Assembly: GCF_031348265.1 (NCBI RefSeq)
Contig: NZ_CP133771.1
Location: forward strand, 868,001-932,000
Source of the DNA: Streptomyces collinus
GTDB taxonomy: Bacteria > Actinomycetota > Actinomycetes > Streptomycetales > Streptomycetaceae
Direction of reading: 5' to 3'
Length of the DNA stretch: 64,000 nucleotides
The notes under the pieces were generated by a model that saw nothing but the letters and a program-made list of their open reading frames with translations, did no database searches and was not told the DNA's origin. A program made the position numbers and the translations under genes. Below, piece by piece: positions 27,832 through 37,141 of this stretch. Numbering within the stretch: the first letter of the stretch is position 1; each line of letters begins with the position of its first letter.

Positions 27832-29964
27832 TCACGGCTCCTGACCGAGCCGGATCAGCAACACCCCCAGCGTGCGCGGCACGGACACCGTCAGCCCCTC
27901 CCCGTCCCAGACGGCCCCGCCCGCATCCGCCGACGACGGATGCAGGACATCCACCCGGACGTCCCTGCCCGCCAGGTGCCGGACGGGGATACGGAGTCGC
28001 GCCGGTCCGCCGCGCCGCCAGACGGAGAGGTACGCCGTGCCGTCCCCGGGGGCCCGCAGCCCCAGGGCCAGCCACTCGTCCGTCCAGCCGGGCAGGCCCA
28101 GCGGCCAGAACGGCAGGGCCCGGGCGAGGTCGCCGCGGATCGACTTGTAGACGTCGACGGCGTCCCGGACGAGGGCGCGCTGGTGATCCGACATGCGGTT
28201 CAGGTGTCCGGAGAGGTGGATGCGACCGAGGAGGGCCCCGCCGAGGGTCCAGGCGATCAGGTCGTCGTCGTACTCGGGCTGCGGGTAGGCCCAGACGGCG
28301 CCCTGCTCGGGCGGGACCACGGCGGGCGCCGAGGCGGCGATGGGCGGGTAGCTCAGCGGGTCCTGCTGGTCGCTGGTGGACTGGAGCTGGGCGACGGCGA
28401 GGGTGGCGCCGTCCATGCGCATGCCGCCGGAGGCGCAGTTCTCGACGACGAGGCCGGGGTGGCGGTCCAGGACTGCGGAGAGCCAGTCCAGGTAGGCCTG
28501 GGCGTGCCCGAGCAGGCCCGCTCCCGGTGCGAGGTCGTCGGCGGCCTGGGTGCCGGGATCGACGACGATGTTGTAATCCAGCTTGAGGTAGCCCACGCCC
28601 CAGTCGCCGGCGATCCGGTCGACGGTCTTGTCGAGGTGGGCGCGGGCGGCCGGGTGCCGCAGGTCCAGCTGGTGGCGGCCCTGCTCGGTGAGGCGTACGC
28701 CGTCGCGCTGGAAGAACGCCTCGGGCGGCAGCTCGGCCGCGACGGGGCTGCGCACGCCGACGACCTCCGGCTCCAGCCACAGCCCGGGCACCATGCCGCG
28801 TTCCCGGATCCGGTCCAGGACGGCCCGGATGCCGCCGTCGGGGAAGCGCCGCGGTGAGGGCTGCCACGCGCCGACGCTGTCCCACCAGCCCCGGGTGTCG
28901 TCGTCGTACCAGCCGGAGTCGATGCAGAAGTACTCGGCGCCCGCGTCGGCGGCGGCGTCGATCAGCGGCAGCAGCTTGGCCGTGGTCGGGTCGCCCATGA
29001 GGGTGTTCATGTAGTCGTTGAAGACGACGGGGAGAACGGTGTGGTCGGGGTGCGGGCGGCGGATCGCCCGGCGGTAGGAGGTGAGGGCGCCCAGCGCGGT
29101 GTCGAGGTCCGGCCCGAGGGCCAGGGCACCGGGGACGGTGGTGAACTCCTCGCCCGGTTCGAGACGGATCCGCCACTGGTGCTCCGCGTCCGTGGGGCCG
29201 TTCAGCGCCAGGTAGGTGCCGTGTGCGCGTTCGCCGAGGTCCCAGCGCCAGCCTGCTGGGGACTCGACCTGCCACGCCCAGGCCCGGCCGCCGTCCCGCT
29301 CGGTCAGCGCGCCCATGGCCAGATGGCCGTCGGTGGGCCAGCTGCCGCGCCCGGTGAGGGCGAGGGCGGCCCGGCTGTCGTGCTCGTGGACGTCGGTGTT
29401 GATGTCGGCGACGGACGCGCGCAGCGGCTCGGCGTACCAACGGCACTCGGCGAGCCAGTCGTTGCGGGCCCGGTGGACGTCGAGGGCGTCGGGGGCGGGC
29501 AGGCCGCCGAGCAGCAGGCTGCTGACGGACTGGACGACCAGGCGCGCACGGCCGTCGTTGCGGAGCCGGACGCGGGAGCGCAGGACGGGCAGGCCGACCG
29601 GTGAGGTGAGTTCGACGAAGGCCGTCAACCCGGTTGCCGGGTCGTGGAGTTCGGCGGTCAGCCACTCCCAGCCGTCGCGGCTGCCGATCAGGTGGTTCCG
29701 GTAGGCGAGCCGCGCGCCGAAAGCCGTGCCGGTGAAGCGGGGGCCGGACCAGCCGCTGCCGTGGCCGAGGGCGGTGAGCTCGACGAGCGGGAGCGCGGAG
29801 TGCGGGTCGGCGCGGCGATCATCGCCGGGGTGGGTCAGCCGGAGCAGTCGCAAGGTCCCGTCGGCGGCGACGGCGAACCGGGCAGCGAGTGTCTCGTGCC
29901 CCCAAGTGAAGTCACTGTGCCGCTGGTTGGAGGCCATGTGCGCCGCATCCGCCGTGCCGGTCAA
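27832..29964 (-). CDS. GH36 alpha-galactosidase
   Basis: Cytoplasmic glycosidase of 710 aa without a signal peptide, releasing terminal alpha-galactose from imported oligosaccharides. GH36 blocks are present: CIDSGWYDDDTRGWWDS, PGLWLEPEVVG, nucleophile Asp463 in YLKLDYN, the ENCASGGMRMD block, and acid/base Asp532 in STSDQQD. The start is a TTG at 29964, chosen because GGAGGGGGAG lies just upstream, whereas the ATG nine codons later has no ribosome site. It is divergent from the LacI regulator, whose two operators lie about 90-125 bp upstream, so it should be derepressed with the ABC importer. Active-site blocks make the family assignment strong. Confidence 0.9.
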   Translation of the reverse strand: MTGTADAAHMASNQRHSDFTWGHETLAARFAVAADGTLRLLRLTHPGDDRRADPHSALPLVELTALGHGSGWSGPRFTGTAFGARLAYRNHLIGSRDGWEWLTAELHDPATGLTAFVELTSPVGLPVLRSRVRLRNDGRARLVVQSVSSLLLGGLPAPDALDVHRARNDWLAECRWYAEPLRASVADINTDVHEHDSRAALALTGRGSWPTDGHLAMGALTERDGGRAWAWQVESPAGWRWDLGERAHGTYLALNGPTDAEHQWRIRLEPGEEFTTVPGALALGPDLDTALGALTSYRRAIRRPHPDHTVLPVVFNDYMNTLMGDPTTAKLLPLIDAAADAGAEYFCIDSGWYDDDTRGWWDSVGAWQPSPRRFPDGGIRAVLDRIRERGMVPGLWLEPEVVGVRSPVAAELPPEAFFQRDGVRLTEQGRHQLDLRHPAARAHLDKTVDRIAGDWGVGYLKLDYNIVVDPGTQAADDLAPGAGLLGHAQAYLDWLSAVLDRHPGLVVENCASGGMRMDGATLAVAQLQSTSDQQDPLSYPPIAASAPAVVPPEQGAVWAYPQPEYDDDLIAWTLGGALLGRIHLSGHLNRMSDHQRALVRDAVDVYKSIRGDLARALPFWPLGLPGWTDEWLALGLRAPGDGTAYLSVWRRGGPARLRIPVRHLAGRDVRVDVLHPSSADAGGAVWDGEGLTVSVPRTLGVLLIRLGQEP

Positions 29965-30035
29965 GGTGCTCCCCCTCCTGGCCCCGCCCCGTTGCCGGGG
30001 AGCGGAGGTCCGCGTGAATCCCTCGTTACGGTCTC

Positions 30036-30064
30036 TTGACGACCCAAGTGTGACCGGTCACAAT
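30036..30064 (+). promoter_or_regulatory. Promoter of the lacI-ABC operon, probably leaderless
   Basis: TTGACG (-35, 30036-30041), 17-bp spacer, CACAAT (-10, 30059-30064). The expected start point, seven bases on, coincides with the ATG at 30071, which has no Shine-Dalgarno. This suggests a leaderless message. Confidence 0.5.
30049..30062. promoter_or_regulatory. LacI-family operator O1
   Basis: Perfect 14-bp palindrome TGTGACCGGTCACA lying between and over the -35/-10 elements of the regulator promoter. Confidence 0.8.
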
Positions 30065-30070
30065 CCTGGC

Positions 30071-31108
30071 ATGAATGTGACCGGTCACACAAGGCGCCCG
30101 GCGAGCATCAGGGACGTCGCCACGGCCGCCGGGGTCTCGTACCAGACGGTCTCGCGGGTCATCAACGGCCATCCCAGCGTCCGGCCGGCCACCCGCGAGC
30201 GGGTGCTGGCCGCCATCGAGGAGCTGGGCTTCCGGCGCAACGCCACCGCCCTCGCCCTGGCCAGCGGGCGCACCCGCACCGTGACCGTGCTCACCGCGAA
30301 CACCACCCACTACGGCTACGCCTCGATCCTCCAGGGCATCGAGGAGTCCGCCCGGGCCGCGTCCTACGCGGTCGGCATCGGCGTGCTGGAATCCGCCGAG
30401 GACGCGGCCGTCGCCGCCGAGGTGCAACGCGCGACGGACGCCGGCGGCGGGATCATCGTGATCGCCTACGATCCGGCCGGTGTGCGGGCGCTGGATGCCG
30501 TGCCCGACGGGCTGCCGGTGGTGGGCGTGGTCGAGACCCCGGCGAGCCCGCCCGGCGGCGAGAGCCCGTGGGTGTGGACCGACGACCGCGAGGCCGCCTA
30601 CCAGGCGACCCGGCATCTGCTCTCCCTCGGCCACGAGACCGTGCACTACGTCGCCATCCCCTCCAGCACCCGCCGCACCAGTGCCCGCACCAGCGGCTGG
30701 CGGCAGGCGCTGAAGGAGGCGGGCGCCCCGGAACCCCGCCCGGTGCAGAGCAGTTGGGGTCCTGCGGGCGGACACGCGGCGGCGCTGAAGCTGGCCGGGG
30801 ACCCGTCCGTCACCGCGATCCTGTGCGGCAACGACGACCTCGCCCTCGGCGTGCTCCGCGCCCTGCACGAGAGGGGCCGCGCGGTGCCGGGCGAGGTCAG
30901 CGTGGCCGGGTTCGACGACGCCCCGCACTCCGCCTTCCTCACCCCGTCCCTGACGACCGTGCGCCTGGACTTCACCGGCCTCGGCCGGGCCGCCTTCGCC
31001 CTGCTGCACGGGGCGCTGGAGGAGTCCGCGCCGGTCGCCCCGCATCCGGTGTCCGTACCGGAACTGGTGGTGCGGGAAAGCTCGGGCCCTCCGCCCTCCG
31101 GCACCTGA
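30071..31108 (+). CDS. LacI family regulator of the alpha-galactoside locus
   Basis: Repressor of 345 aa. The helix-turn-helix PASIRDVATAAGVSYQTVSRVING (about 10-33) and hinge segment NATALALASGRTRTV precede an effector-binding domain ending VSVAGFDDAPHSAFLTPSLTTVR. It heads the SBP-permease-permease-glycosidase gene set and diverges from the alpha-galactosidase gene. Two identical operators overlap its promoter and its own first codons, so it should repress itself and the locus until an inducer, probably a galactoside, binds. The start is the ATG at 30071, which lacks a ribosome site and fits leaderless translation. Confidence 0.88.
   Translation: MNVTGHTRRPASIRDVATAAGVSYQTVSRVINGHPSVRPATRERVLAAIEELGFRRNATALALASGRTRTVTVLTANTTHYGYASILQGIEESARAASYAVGIGVLESAEDAAVAAEVQRATDAGGGIIVIAYDPAGVRALDAVPDGLPVVGVVETPASPPGGESPWVWTDDREAAYQATRHLLSLGHETVHYVAIPSSTRRTSARTSGWRQALKEAGAPEPRPVQSSWGPAGGHAAALKLAGDPSVTAILCGNDDLALGVLRALHERGRAVPGEVSVAGFDDAPHSAFLTPSLTTVRLDFTGLGRAAFALLHGALEESAPVAPHPVSVPELVVRESSGPPPSGT
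30076..30089. promoter_or_regulatory. LacI-family operator O2, inside the lacI coding start
   Basis: Second perfect copy of TGTGACCGGTCACA, centred 27 bp from the first and covering codons 2-7 of the regulator. Confidence 0.8.
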
Positions 31109-31179
31109 ACGTCCCCCGTGAGCACCTCAGTTGTGAGTCCCGCTTCCTGAACCGAACCGCCTGCTCGGAAAGGCTCGAG

Positions 31180-32505
31180 ATGAACAGAAGAGTTCTCCCC
31201 GCCCTGGCGCTGATATGTGCCGCGGGGCTGGCCGCCACCGCGTGCAGTGATCCCACCGCCGGGGACTCCGGTGCGGGCGACGCCGAGCAGACGGCGGTGA
31301 ACCCGACCGCGCGGCTGGACGGCGTGAAGCTGACCATGTGGACCGCGCAGAACACGGTCAACGCGCCCAAGCAGGTCATCGACGCCTTCGAGAAGGCCAC
31401 CGGCGCCGAGGTCGACACCCAGGCGATCCCGGACCTCTACGAGCAGAACGTGCCGACGAAACTGGCCTCCGGCGACCGTCCCGACCTGATGTTCTGGCAG
31501 CCGTCCATCTCCACGCTGCCGTTCGTCCAGCCAGGGCAGAACCTCCTCACGCTCGACGGCGAGCCCTGGGTCTCGAAGCTCGGCGACACGGAGAAGTCCC
31601 TCGGCGTCATCGACGGCAAGCGCTACGCGGCGATCGTCACCAGCCCGGCCATGCTCGGCGTCTACTACAACAAGGACGTCTTCAAGCAGGCGGGCATCGC
31701 CGAGAAGGACTTCCCCCAGTCCTACGACGAGCTGCTCGCACTCGGCCACAAGGTCGCAGACAAGACCGACGCGGCCGCCTTCTACGAGGCCGGCGGCGAC
31801 AAGTGGCCGCTCCAGTGGCAGATGCAGGTCCAGCTCACCGACCTCGACCGGCAGTGGTGGGCGGACCTGAACGCCGGCAGGAAGAAGTGGACCGACCCGG
31901 TCGTGGTCGGCGCGGTCAAGAAGTACAAGGACAAGCTGCTCGGCGCCGGGCTCGCCCAGAAGAACTACCGCACGGGCACGTTCACCGGGCAGGCCGACGC
32001 CCTGTGGAAGGGCGAGGCCGGCATGGTCCTCAACGTCACCTCCTTCCAGAGCCAGTTGCAGGCCAAGTACTCCACCGCCGAGATCGACAAGAAGATCGGC
32101 TGGTTCCCGGTCGCCAACTCCTCGGCGACCGGCCTGTACTCCCCCGACCAGACCAACGGGGTCGTCGCCTTCAAGACCGGTGACGAGAAGCGGCAGAACG
32201 CGGCCCGGCAGTTCCTCGCCTTCTGGCTCGGCCCGGACTACCCGGACTACATCAAGGCGATGAAGATCCCGTCCGTGCAGCCGTCCGTGCCCACCCCCGG
32301 CGGGCTGCCCGAGACGTCCAAGGCCCAGGTCGCGGCCCTGCCGAAGGCCATCGGCGTGTTCCAGGCCAAGGCCATCGTCGCCCCCGACACGCACCTCTAC
32401 CTGGCCGACATGATCTTCGGCAAGAAGAGCCCGCAGCAGGTCGCGCAGGCGATCCAGGACCAGTTCGCGCAGGTGGCCAAGGCCCAGGGCGCACCCGGGT
32501 TCTGA
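31180..32505 (+). CDS. Sugar ABC transporter binding lipoprotein
   Basis: Family 1 solute-binding lipoprotein of 441 aa. The signal MNRRVLPALALICAAGLAATAC ends in a lipobox with the acylated cysteine at residue 22. The mature part has the SBP features KLTMWTAQNTVNAPKQVID, DLMFWQPSIS and GVYYNKDVFKQAGI. It captures the sugar outside the membrane for the two permeases that follow at gaps of 2 and -4 bases. GGAAAGG is seven bases before the ATG. No ATPase is encoded here. Confidence 0.88.
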   Translation: MNRRVLPALALICAAGLAATACSDPTAGDSGAGDAEQTAVNPTARLDGVKLTMWTAQNTVNAPKQVIDAFEKATGAEVDTQAIPDLYEQNVPTKLASGDRPDLMFWQPSISTLPFVQPGQNLLTLDGEPWVSKLGDTEKSLGVIDGKRYAAIVTSPAMLGVYYNKDVFKQAGIAEKDFPQSYDELLALGHKVADKTDAAAFYEAGGDKWPLQWQMQVQLTDLDRQWWADLNAGRKKWTDPVVVGAVKKYKDKLLGAGLAQKNYRTGTFTGQADALWKGEAGMVLNVTSFQSQLQAKYSTAEIDKKIGWFPVANSSATGLYSPDQTNGVVAFKTGDEKRQNAARQFLAFWLGPDYPDYIKAMKIPSVQPSVPTPGGLPETSKAQVAALPKAIGVFQAKAIVAPDTHLYLADMIFGKKSPQQVAQAIQDQFAQVAKAQGAPGF

Positions 32506-32507
32506 CG

Positions 32508-33431
32508 ATGGCGGACACGGTCGTACGGACACGCAAGCAGCCATCGGCAGCCGGCCCGCCCAGGAGCGTCGGACGGCTCCCGCGCGCCGCGGTGCACCAC
32601 CCCTGGTGGTTCGCTCTCCCCGCGATCGCCGTCTTCGCGGGGTTCTTCCTGGTGCCCAACCTGCTCAACTTCTACTACCCGTTCACCGACTGGTCGTCGT
32701 ACCACGCGGACATCGCCTTCACGGGCCTGGACAACTTCCGGACCATCGCCGACGACGGTTCGCTGCTGCGCGCGATCCGCACGACGCTGGTGTACGCGCT
32801 GCTGGCGGCGGTGTTCCAGAACGGTTTCGGGCTGGTGCTGGCGCTGCTGCTGGAGGACGACAGCCGCTTCAACCGGTTCTTCCGGGCCGTCTTCTTCCTG
32901 CCGGTGCTGATCTCGGCCCTCGCGACCGGGTACGTCTTCCAGGCGCTCCTCGACCAGGACGGAGCCGTCAACTCGGTGCTGGGCACCGACATCCCGTGGC
33001 TGGGCTCGACGACCTGGACGCTGGTGATCGTCACCCTGATCCACGGCTGGAAGTGGATGGGCCTGGCCATGCTGATCTATCTGGCGGGGCTGAAGGGCAT
33101 CCCGGGCGACATGCTCGAAGCCGCCCGGATCGACGGGGCCGGGCCGTGGCGGACGTTCTGGTCGGTGCGCTGGCCGATGCTCGCGCCGGCCGTCACCTTC
33201 AACGTCACCACGGCGCTGATCGGTTCGATGAACACCTTCGACATCGTGCAGGCCACGACCGGCGGCGGGCCCGCGGCCTCCACCGAGGTCTTCAACATCT
33301 ACATGTTCCGGATCTTCGGTCAGGGCCTGTACGCGCAGGCCTCCGCGATGAGTCTCGTGCTCTTCCTCGTCGTGGTCGCCGTGGCGATCCCGCTGGTCGT
33401 GGGACTCCGGCGAAGGGAGCAGCTGCTGTGA
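32508..33431 (+). CDS. Sugar ABC transporter permease (MalF/UgpA type)
   Basis: Permease of 307 aa with six membrane segments and a basic N-terminal tail. The EAA loop reads DMLEAARIDGAGPWRTFWSVRWPML. It starts two bases after the SBP stop and overlaps the next permease by four bases. It forms the transmembrane pore with its partner. Confidence 0.9.
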   Translation: MADTVVRTRKQPSAAGPPRSVGRLPRAAVHHPWWFALPAIAVFAGFFLVPNLLNFYYPFTDWSSYHADIAFTGLDNFRTIADDGSLLRAIRTTLVYALLAAVFQNGFGLVLALLLEDDSRFNRFFRAVFFLPVLISALATGYVFQALLDQDGAVNSVLGTDIPWLGSTTWTLVIVTLIHGWKWMGLAMLIYLAGLKGIPGDMLEAARIDGAGPWRTFWSVRWPMLAPAVTFNVTTALIGSMNTFDIVQATTGGGPAASTEVFNIYMFRIFGQGLYAQASAMSLVLFLVVVAVAIPLVVGLRRREQLL

Positions 33432-34252
33432 CCCCGGTGTGGCGCTACGGCCGTCCCGCCCTGGTCCTGCTGCTGGCCGGGCTGGCGGTGGGCGTGCCGC
33501 TGTGGCTGGTCGCCGTCACCTCGGCCAAGCCGCAGGCTGAGGCGATCAAGCCGAACCTGGACCTGCCCCGGCACTGGCAGCCCGCCGCCAACTATGCGGA
33601 CGCCCTGGCCGAGGGCGAGATGCTGCGCGGCTTCCTCAACTCCCTGCTGGTCGTGGTGCCTTCCGTGGTCCTGGTGCTGATCCTGGGCGCTGGTGCCGCC
33701 TGGGTGTTCGCGCGCCGGAAGTCGAGGCTGGTGTCGGCGGCGTACGCGCTGTGCATCAGCGGGCTGCTGCTGCCGCCGGCCGTCATCACCATCGTGATGG
33801 AGCTGCGCCAGCTCGGTCTGGCCGGCACCCGGCCCGGCATGATCGCCGTCTACACCGGCATGTACCTGTCGACGTCGATCTTCTTCATGACGGGCTTCAT
33901 CCGCGCCATCCCCATGGAACTTGAGGAGGCGGCCCGGATGGACGGGGCGACGCCGTCGCGGATCTTCTGGCGGATCGTCCTGCCGCTGCTCCGGCCGGTC
34001 ATCGCCACGGCGACGATCATGGTGACGCTCTACGCCTGGAGCGACGTCTTCTACGCGTTCTTCGTCCTCGGCGGCGGAGACCGGGCGACCCTGCCGCTCA
34101 ACCTGTACCAGGTCGCCAGCGCCCAGCTCTACCTCAACAACTGGCATCTCGTCTTCGCGTACGTCGTGGTGATGAGCCTGCCCATGGTCGCCGTGTTCCT
34201 CGTCGGCCAGCGAAAGATCGTGTCCGGAATCACCAGTGGAGCCGTCAAATGA
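33428..34252 (+). CDS. Sugar ABC transporter permease (MalG/UgpB type)
   Basis: Permease of 274 aa. The GTG start overlaps the previous stop (GTGA). The EAA loop reads ELEEAARMDGATPSRIFWRIVLPLL, and the C-terminus GQRKIVSGITSGAVK is the usual MalG-type ending. It completes the importer made of this lipoprotein and the two permeases. A housekeeping ATPase such as MsiK would energise it. Confidence 0.9.
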   Translation: MTPVWRYGRPALVLLLAGLAVGVPLWLVAVTSAKPQAEAIKPNLDLPRHWQPAANYADALAEGEMLRGFLNSLLVVVPSVVLVLILGAGAAWVFARRKSRLVSAAYALCISGLLLPPAVITIVMELRQLGLAGTRPGMIAVYTGMYLSTSIFFMTGFIRAIPMELEEAARMDGATPSRIFWRIVLPLLRPVIATATIMVTLYAWSDVFYAFFVLGGGDRATLPLNLYQVASAQLYLNNWHLVFAYVVVMSLPMVAVFLVGQRKIVSGITSGAVK

Positions 34253-34268
34253 CTGGAGGTCCAGCAGC

Positions 34269-36809
34269 GTGATCACCCCCACCCGCACGAGATCCCGTAC
34301 CAGAACCGCCCTGTTCGCAGCACTACTTGGAGCAGCCGCCATGGCAGCCACCCTTCCCGCGGCCGGTCCCGCGGCAGCCGCAGCCGATCCGCAGCGCCTC
34401 ACCGTCGACCTCGGCGCCTCCGAGGGCCCCGTGATGCTCGGCGCCAACGGCTCCCTCTACGGGCTCAGCGACGACGGGGTGCCCAGCGACGCCGTGATGG
34501 AGCCCCTGAAGATCACCAGCATCTCGCAGAAGCCGGAGGGCGGCGCCCAGCACCCCAACGGCGACGCGCTCACGGTCTCGAAGTCGTTCTTCCGCAGCGG
34601 CGGCGGCGAGATCAACGTGATGATGCAGGACATCTACGCCAAGTGGCCGTACGAGGACCTCGGCATCGACGACTACCTCCCCAAGGTCGACAAGATCGTC
34701 AAGGAGATATCGGCCGACCGGAACAGCGAACGCTTCGTCTACATCCCCTTCAACGAGCCCGACCAGATCTGGTACAAGCTCGACGTCCAGGACCAGGTCC
34801 AGTACGAGAAGAACCGCGACCGGTTCTTCAAGGACTGGAAGACGGTGTACCAGCGGATCCGCGCGATCGACCCGGACGCGCGTATCGCCGGACCCAACGA
34901 AGCCGCCTATCACACACGTCTGCTGAAGGACTTCCTCGCCTTCACCAAGCGGGAGAACGTGGTGCCCCAGGTGATGACCTGGCACGAACTCGGCTCCGGC
35001 TCCCTGCGTGACTTCCAGGCCCACTACGACGACTACCGCAGGCTGGAGCGCGAGGCGGGCATCGCCCCCCTGAAGATCAACATCGACGAGTACGCCAACC
35101 GCCGCGACCTGTCCGTGCCCGGGCAGCTCGTGCAGTGGGTGTCGATGTTCGAGCGCAACAAGGTGTTCGCCAACATGGCGTACTGGGACGCCGCCGGCAA
35201 TCTCAGCGGCCATGTGGTGCGTTCCAACATCCCCAACGGCGGCTGGTGGCTGTTCCGCTGGTACGCGGGCCTGACCGGGAACACCGTGAAGGTGACGCCG
35301 CCGCAGCCGAACACCGTCGACACCCTCCAGGGACTCGCTTCCCTGGACACCTCCCGCCGCCAGGCCCAGGTGCTGCTCGGCGGTGCGGACGGCGACTCGG
35401 ACGTGGTCGTGAAGAACGTCCCCCGGTCCGTGTTCGGCCGTACGGTCACGGCGACCGTCGCCGAGGCGGCCTGGTCGGGGTACGAGGGGCAGCACGCGGC
35501 GCCGCGGGTCCTGGCGCGCACCAAGGTGAAGGTCGCGGACGACGGCTCGGCGACGGTCCCGCTGCGCGGGCTGCACAAGATGTCGGCGTACCGGATCGTC
35601 CTCACCCCCGGCGGCTCGGGCAGCCCGGCCGCCGCCTCCGTCCCGTGGTCGGCGTCGTACGAGGCCGAGAACGCCGCCATCACCGACGGCAAGGTCTACA
35701 CCCAGGGCACGGTGAGCAACGCCAACGGCTACGCCGCCTCCGGCACCCAGGACGTCGGCTCCCTCAACCAGCCCGGCAGCAAGGTCGCGTTCACGGTGAA
35801 CGTGCCGAAGGACGGCACCTACGACCTGGCGGTCCTCTACGGCAACCAGTCCGGCGGCCCCGCCACACAGAAGCTGACCGTCGACGGCGCCGACCCGGTG
35901 ACGGTCACCTACCCCTCGACCGAGAACTGGACCTACCGCGCGAAGAACGACGTCCGCATCCAGCTGAAGGCGGGGGAACACCAGTTGGTGTTGTCCAAGG
36001 GTGACGCCGAGGTCACGCTCGACCGGATCGACCTGACGAGCGACACCGGCGCGGCCTCCGCGTCGTACGAGGCCACCCTGGCGGACATCAGCGGCAAGCC
36101 GTCGTACGACTACTCGTCCTCGTCCGGCGTGGGCACGGGTGCCCTGGTGCTGCGCTCCGGCGACAAGGCCGTCTTCGACGTGTACGCCCCGCGGGACGGC
36201 TACTACACGGTGACTCCGCGGACCTCGGCGGCGGTGGGGCTCGCCCTGCACGGCGAGAGGGTCACGGCGGCGCCCGGCCGCCCGCTGCGGCTGTACCTCG
36301 TCGCGGGCAACAACCGGGTCGCGATGACGTCGGGCCATGCCGCGGTCCGCTCCCTCGACGTCTCCGGCGACGGCTCAACCTCCGGCACGCTTTCCTACGA
36401 GGGGGCCTCGGCCACGCTCGCGGGTGGCGCGAAGCTCGTGGACAGCCCGCACGCGTCCGCCGGCTCCTACATCGGCTGGCTCGGCAACAGCCCTTCCAGC
36501 ACCGCCGAGTTCACGGTGACCGCGCCGAGGTCCGGACGCTATGTGATGGTCGTCCACTACGCCCACAACGACCGCCGGGACAACGGCCACGCCTACAACA
36601 CGGACATCATGTCCCGTACGGCGGACATCAGGGTCGGGGACGCCGCACCGCGGAAGGTCACGTTCAAGAACACCTGGAGCTGGGACGACTACTGGACGGT
36701 CGGCGTCCCGGTCGATCTGGCGAAGGGCGCGAACAAGGTGACGTTCGGCAACGCCGCCGCCTGGGCGCCGAACATAGACCGGATCGAGCTGGGCCGGGTC
36801 GTGGGCTGA
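34269..36809 (+). CDS. Secreted GH39-like glycosidase with CBM35-like modules
   Basis: Exported protein of 846 aa. A basic signal region RTRSRTRTALFAALLGAAA precedes an alanine-rich cleavage area near residue 40. The catalytic half resembles clan GH-A/GH39 folds: the probable acid/base is Glu163 in PFNEPDQIW and the likely nucleophile Glu274 in INIDEYANRR. Two CBM35/CBM6-like modules follow (SYEAENAAITDGKVY from about residue 470 and YEGASATLAGGAKLV near 705), with another beta-sandwich between. It is last in the lacI-ABC set, so it probably produces the imported sugar. GGAGG lies before the GTG at 34269. Substrate is unknown. Confidence 0.7.
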   Translation: MITPTRTRSRTRTALFAALLGAAAMAATLPAAGPAAAAADPQRLTVDLGASEGPVMLGANGSLYGLSDDGVPSDAVMEPLKITSISQKPEGGAQHPNGDALTVSKSFFRSGGGEINVMMQDIYAKWPYEDLGIDDYLPKVDKIVKEISADRNSERFVYIPFNEPDQIWYKLDVQDQVQYEKNRDRFFKDWKTVYQRIRAIDPDARIAGPNEAAYHTRLLKDFLAFTKRENVVPQVMTWHELGSGSLRDFQAHYDDYRRLEREAGIAPLKINIDEYANRRDLSVPGQLVQWVSMFERNKVFANMAYWDAAGNLSGHVVRSNIPNGGWWLFRWYAGLTGNTVKVTPPQPNTVDTLQGLASLDTSRRQAQVLLGGADGDSDVVVKNVPRSVFGRTVTATVAEAAWSGYEGQHAAPRVLARTKVKVADDGSATVPLRGLHKMSAYRIVLTPGGSGSPAAASVPWSASYEAENAAITDGKVYTQGTVSNANGYAASGTQDVGSLNQPGSKVAFTVNVPKDGTYDLAVLYGNQSGGPATQKLTVDGADPVTVTYPSTENWTYRAKNDVRIQLKAGEHQLVLSKGDAEVTLDRIDLTSDTGAASASYEATLADISGKPSYDYSSSSGVGTGALVLRSGDKAVFDVYAPRDGYYTVTPRTSAAVGLALHGERVTAAPGRPLRLYLVAGNNRVAMTSGHAAVRSLDVSGDGSTSGTLSYEGASATLAGGAKLVDSPHASAGSYIGWLGNSPSSTAEFTVTAPRSGRYVMVVHYAHNDRRDNGHAYNTDIMSRTADIRVGDAAPRKVTFKNTWSWDDYWTVGVPVDLAKGANKVTFGNAAAWAPNIDRIELGRVVG

Positions 36810-36845
36810 GCGACGCGACTGCTGACACCGGGTCAGCGGGTCCGG

Positions 36846-36880
36846 GTGCCGCAGTCCGCCGTGGAGGCGGGCTGCGGCAC
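36846..36880. terminator. Hairpin terminator after the GH39-like gene
   Basis: 15-base arms at 36846-36860 and 36866-36880 with one G-T pair, 36 bases past the stop. It closes the alpha-galactoside transcript. Confidence 0.75.
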
Positions 36881-36956
36881 TGTCGCGTCGGGGGTGCCCC
36901 CTTCTCGGCCGATCCCGCCACGCGGGGACGCTCGGCGCGACCTCCCTCCGCCCGCA

Positions 36957-37141
36957 CCCCCTGCCACGGGCACGAGGCCGGGCACCGCGAAGGCCGCCGC
37001 TCGGGGCCGGGCATGGGCACGGCCGTCGCTGCGGGTGCGGCGGGACTCGCGGCCGGCGTCGGCGGCGGCATGGTCGCGGGCGAAGTCGTCGACGAGGTCG
37101 GGGACTTCTTCGAGGGTGACGAGGAGGAAGAGGAGGGCTGA
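36957..37141 (+). pseudogene. 3' remnant of a Spo0M-like sporulation-control gene
   Basis: One frame shows a His/Gly-rich stretch (CHGHEAGHREGRRSGPGMG), then TAVAAGAAGLAAGVGGGMVAG, EVVDEVGDFFEGD and a run of glutamates before the TGA at 37139-37141. That is the kind of C-terminus found on Streptomyces Spo0M-type proteins. No body of such a gene exists upstream, where the GH39-like gene and its terminator lie. An ATG at 37013 without a ribosome site would give only 42 aa. I read it as the tail of a lost gene. A tiny intact gene cannot be excluded. Confidence 0.4.
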
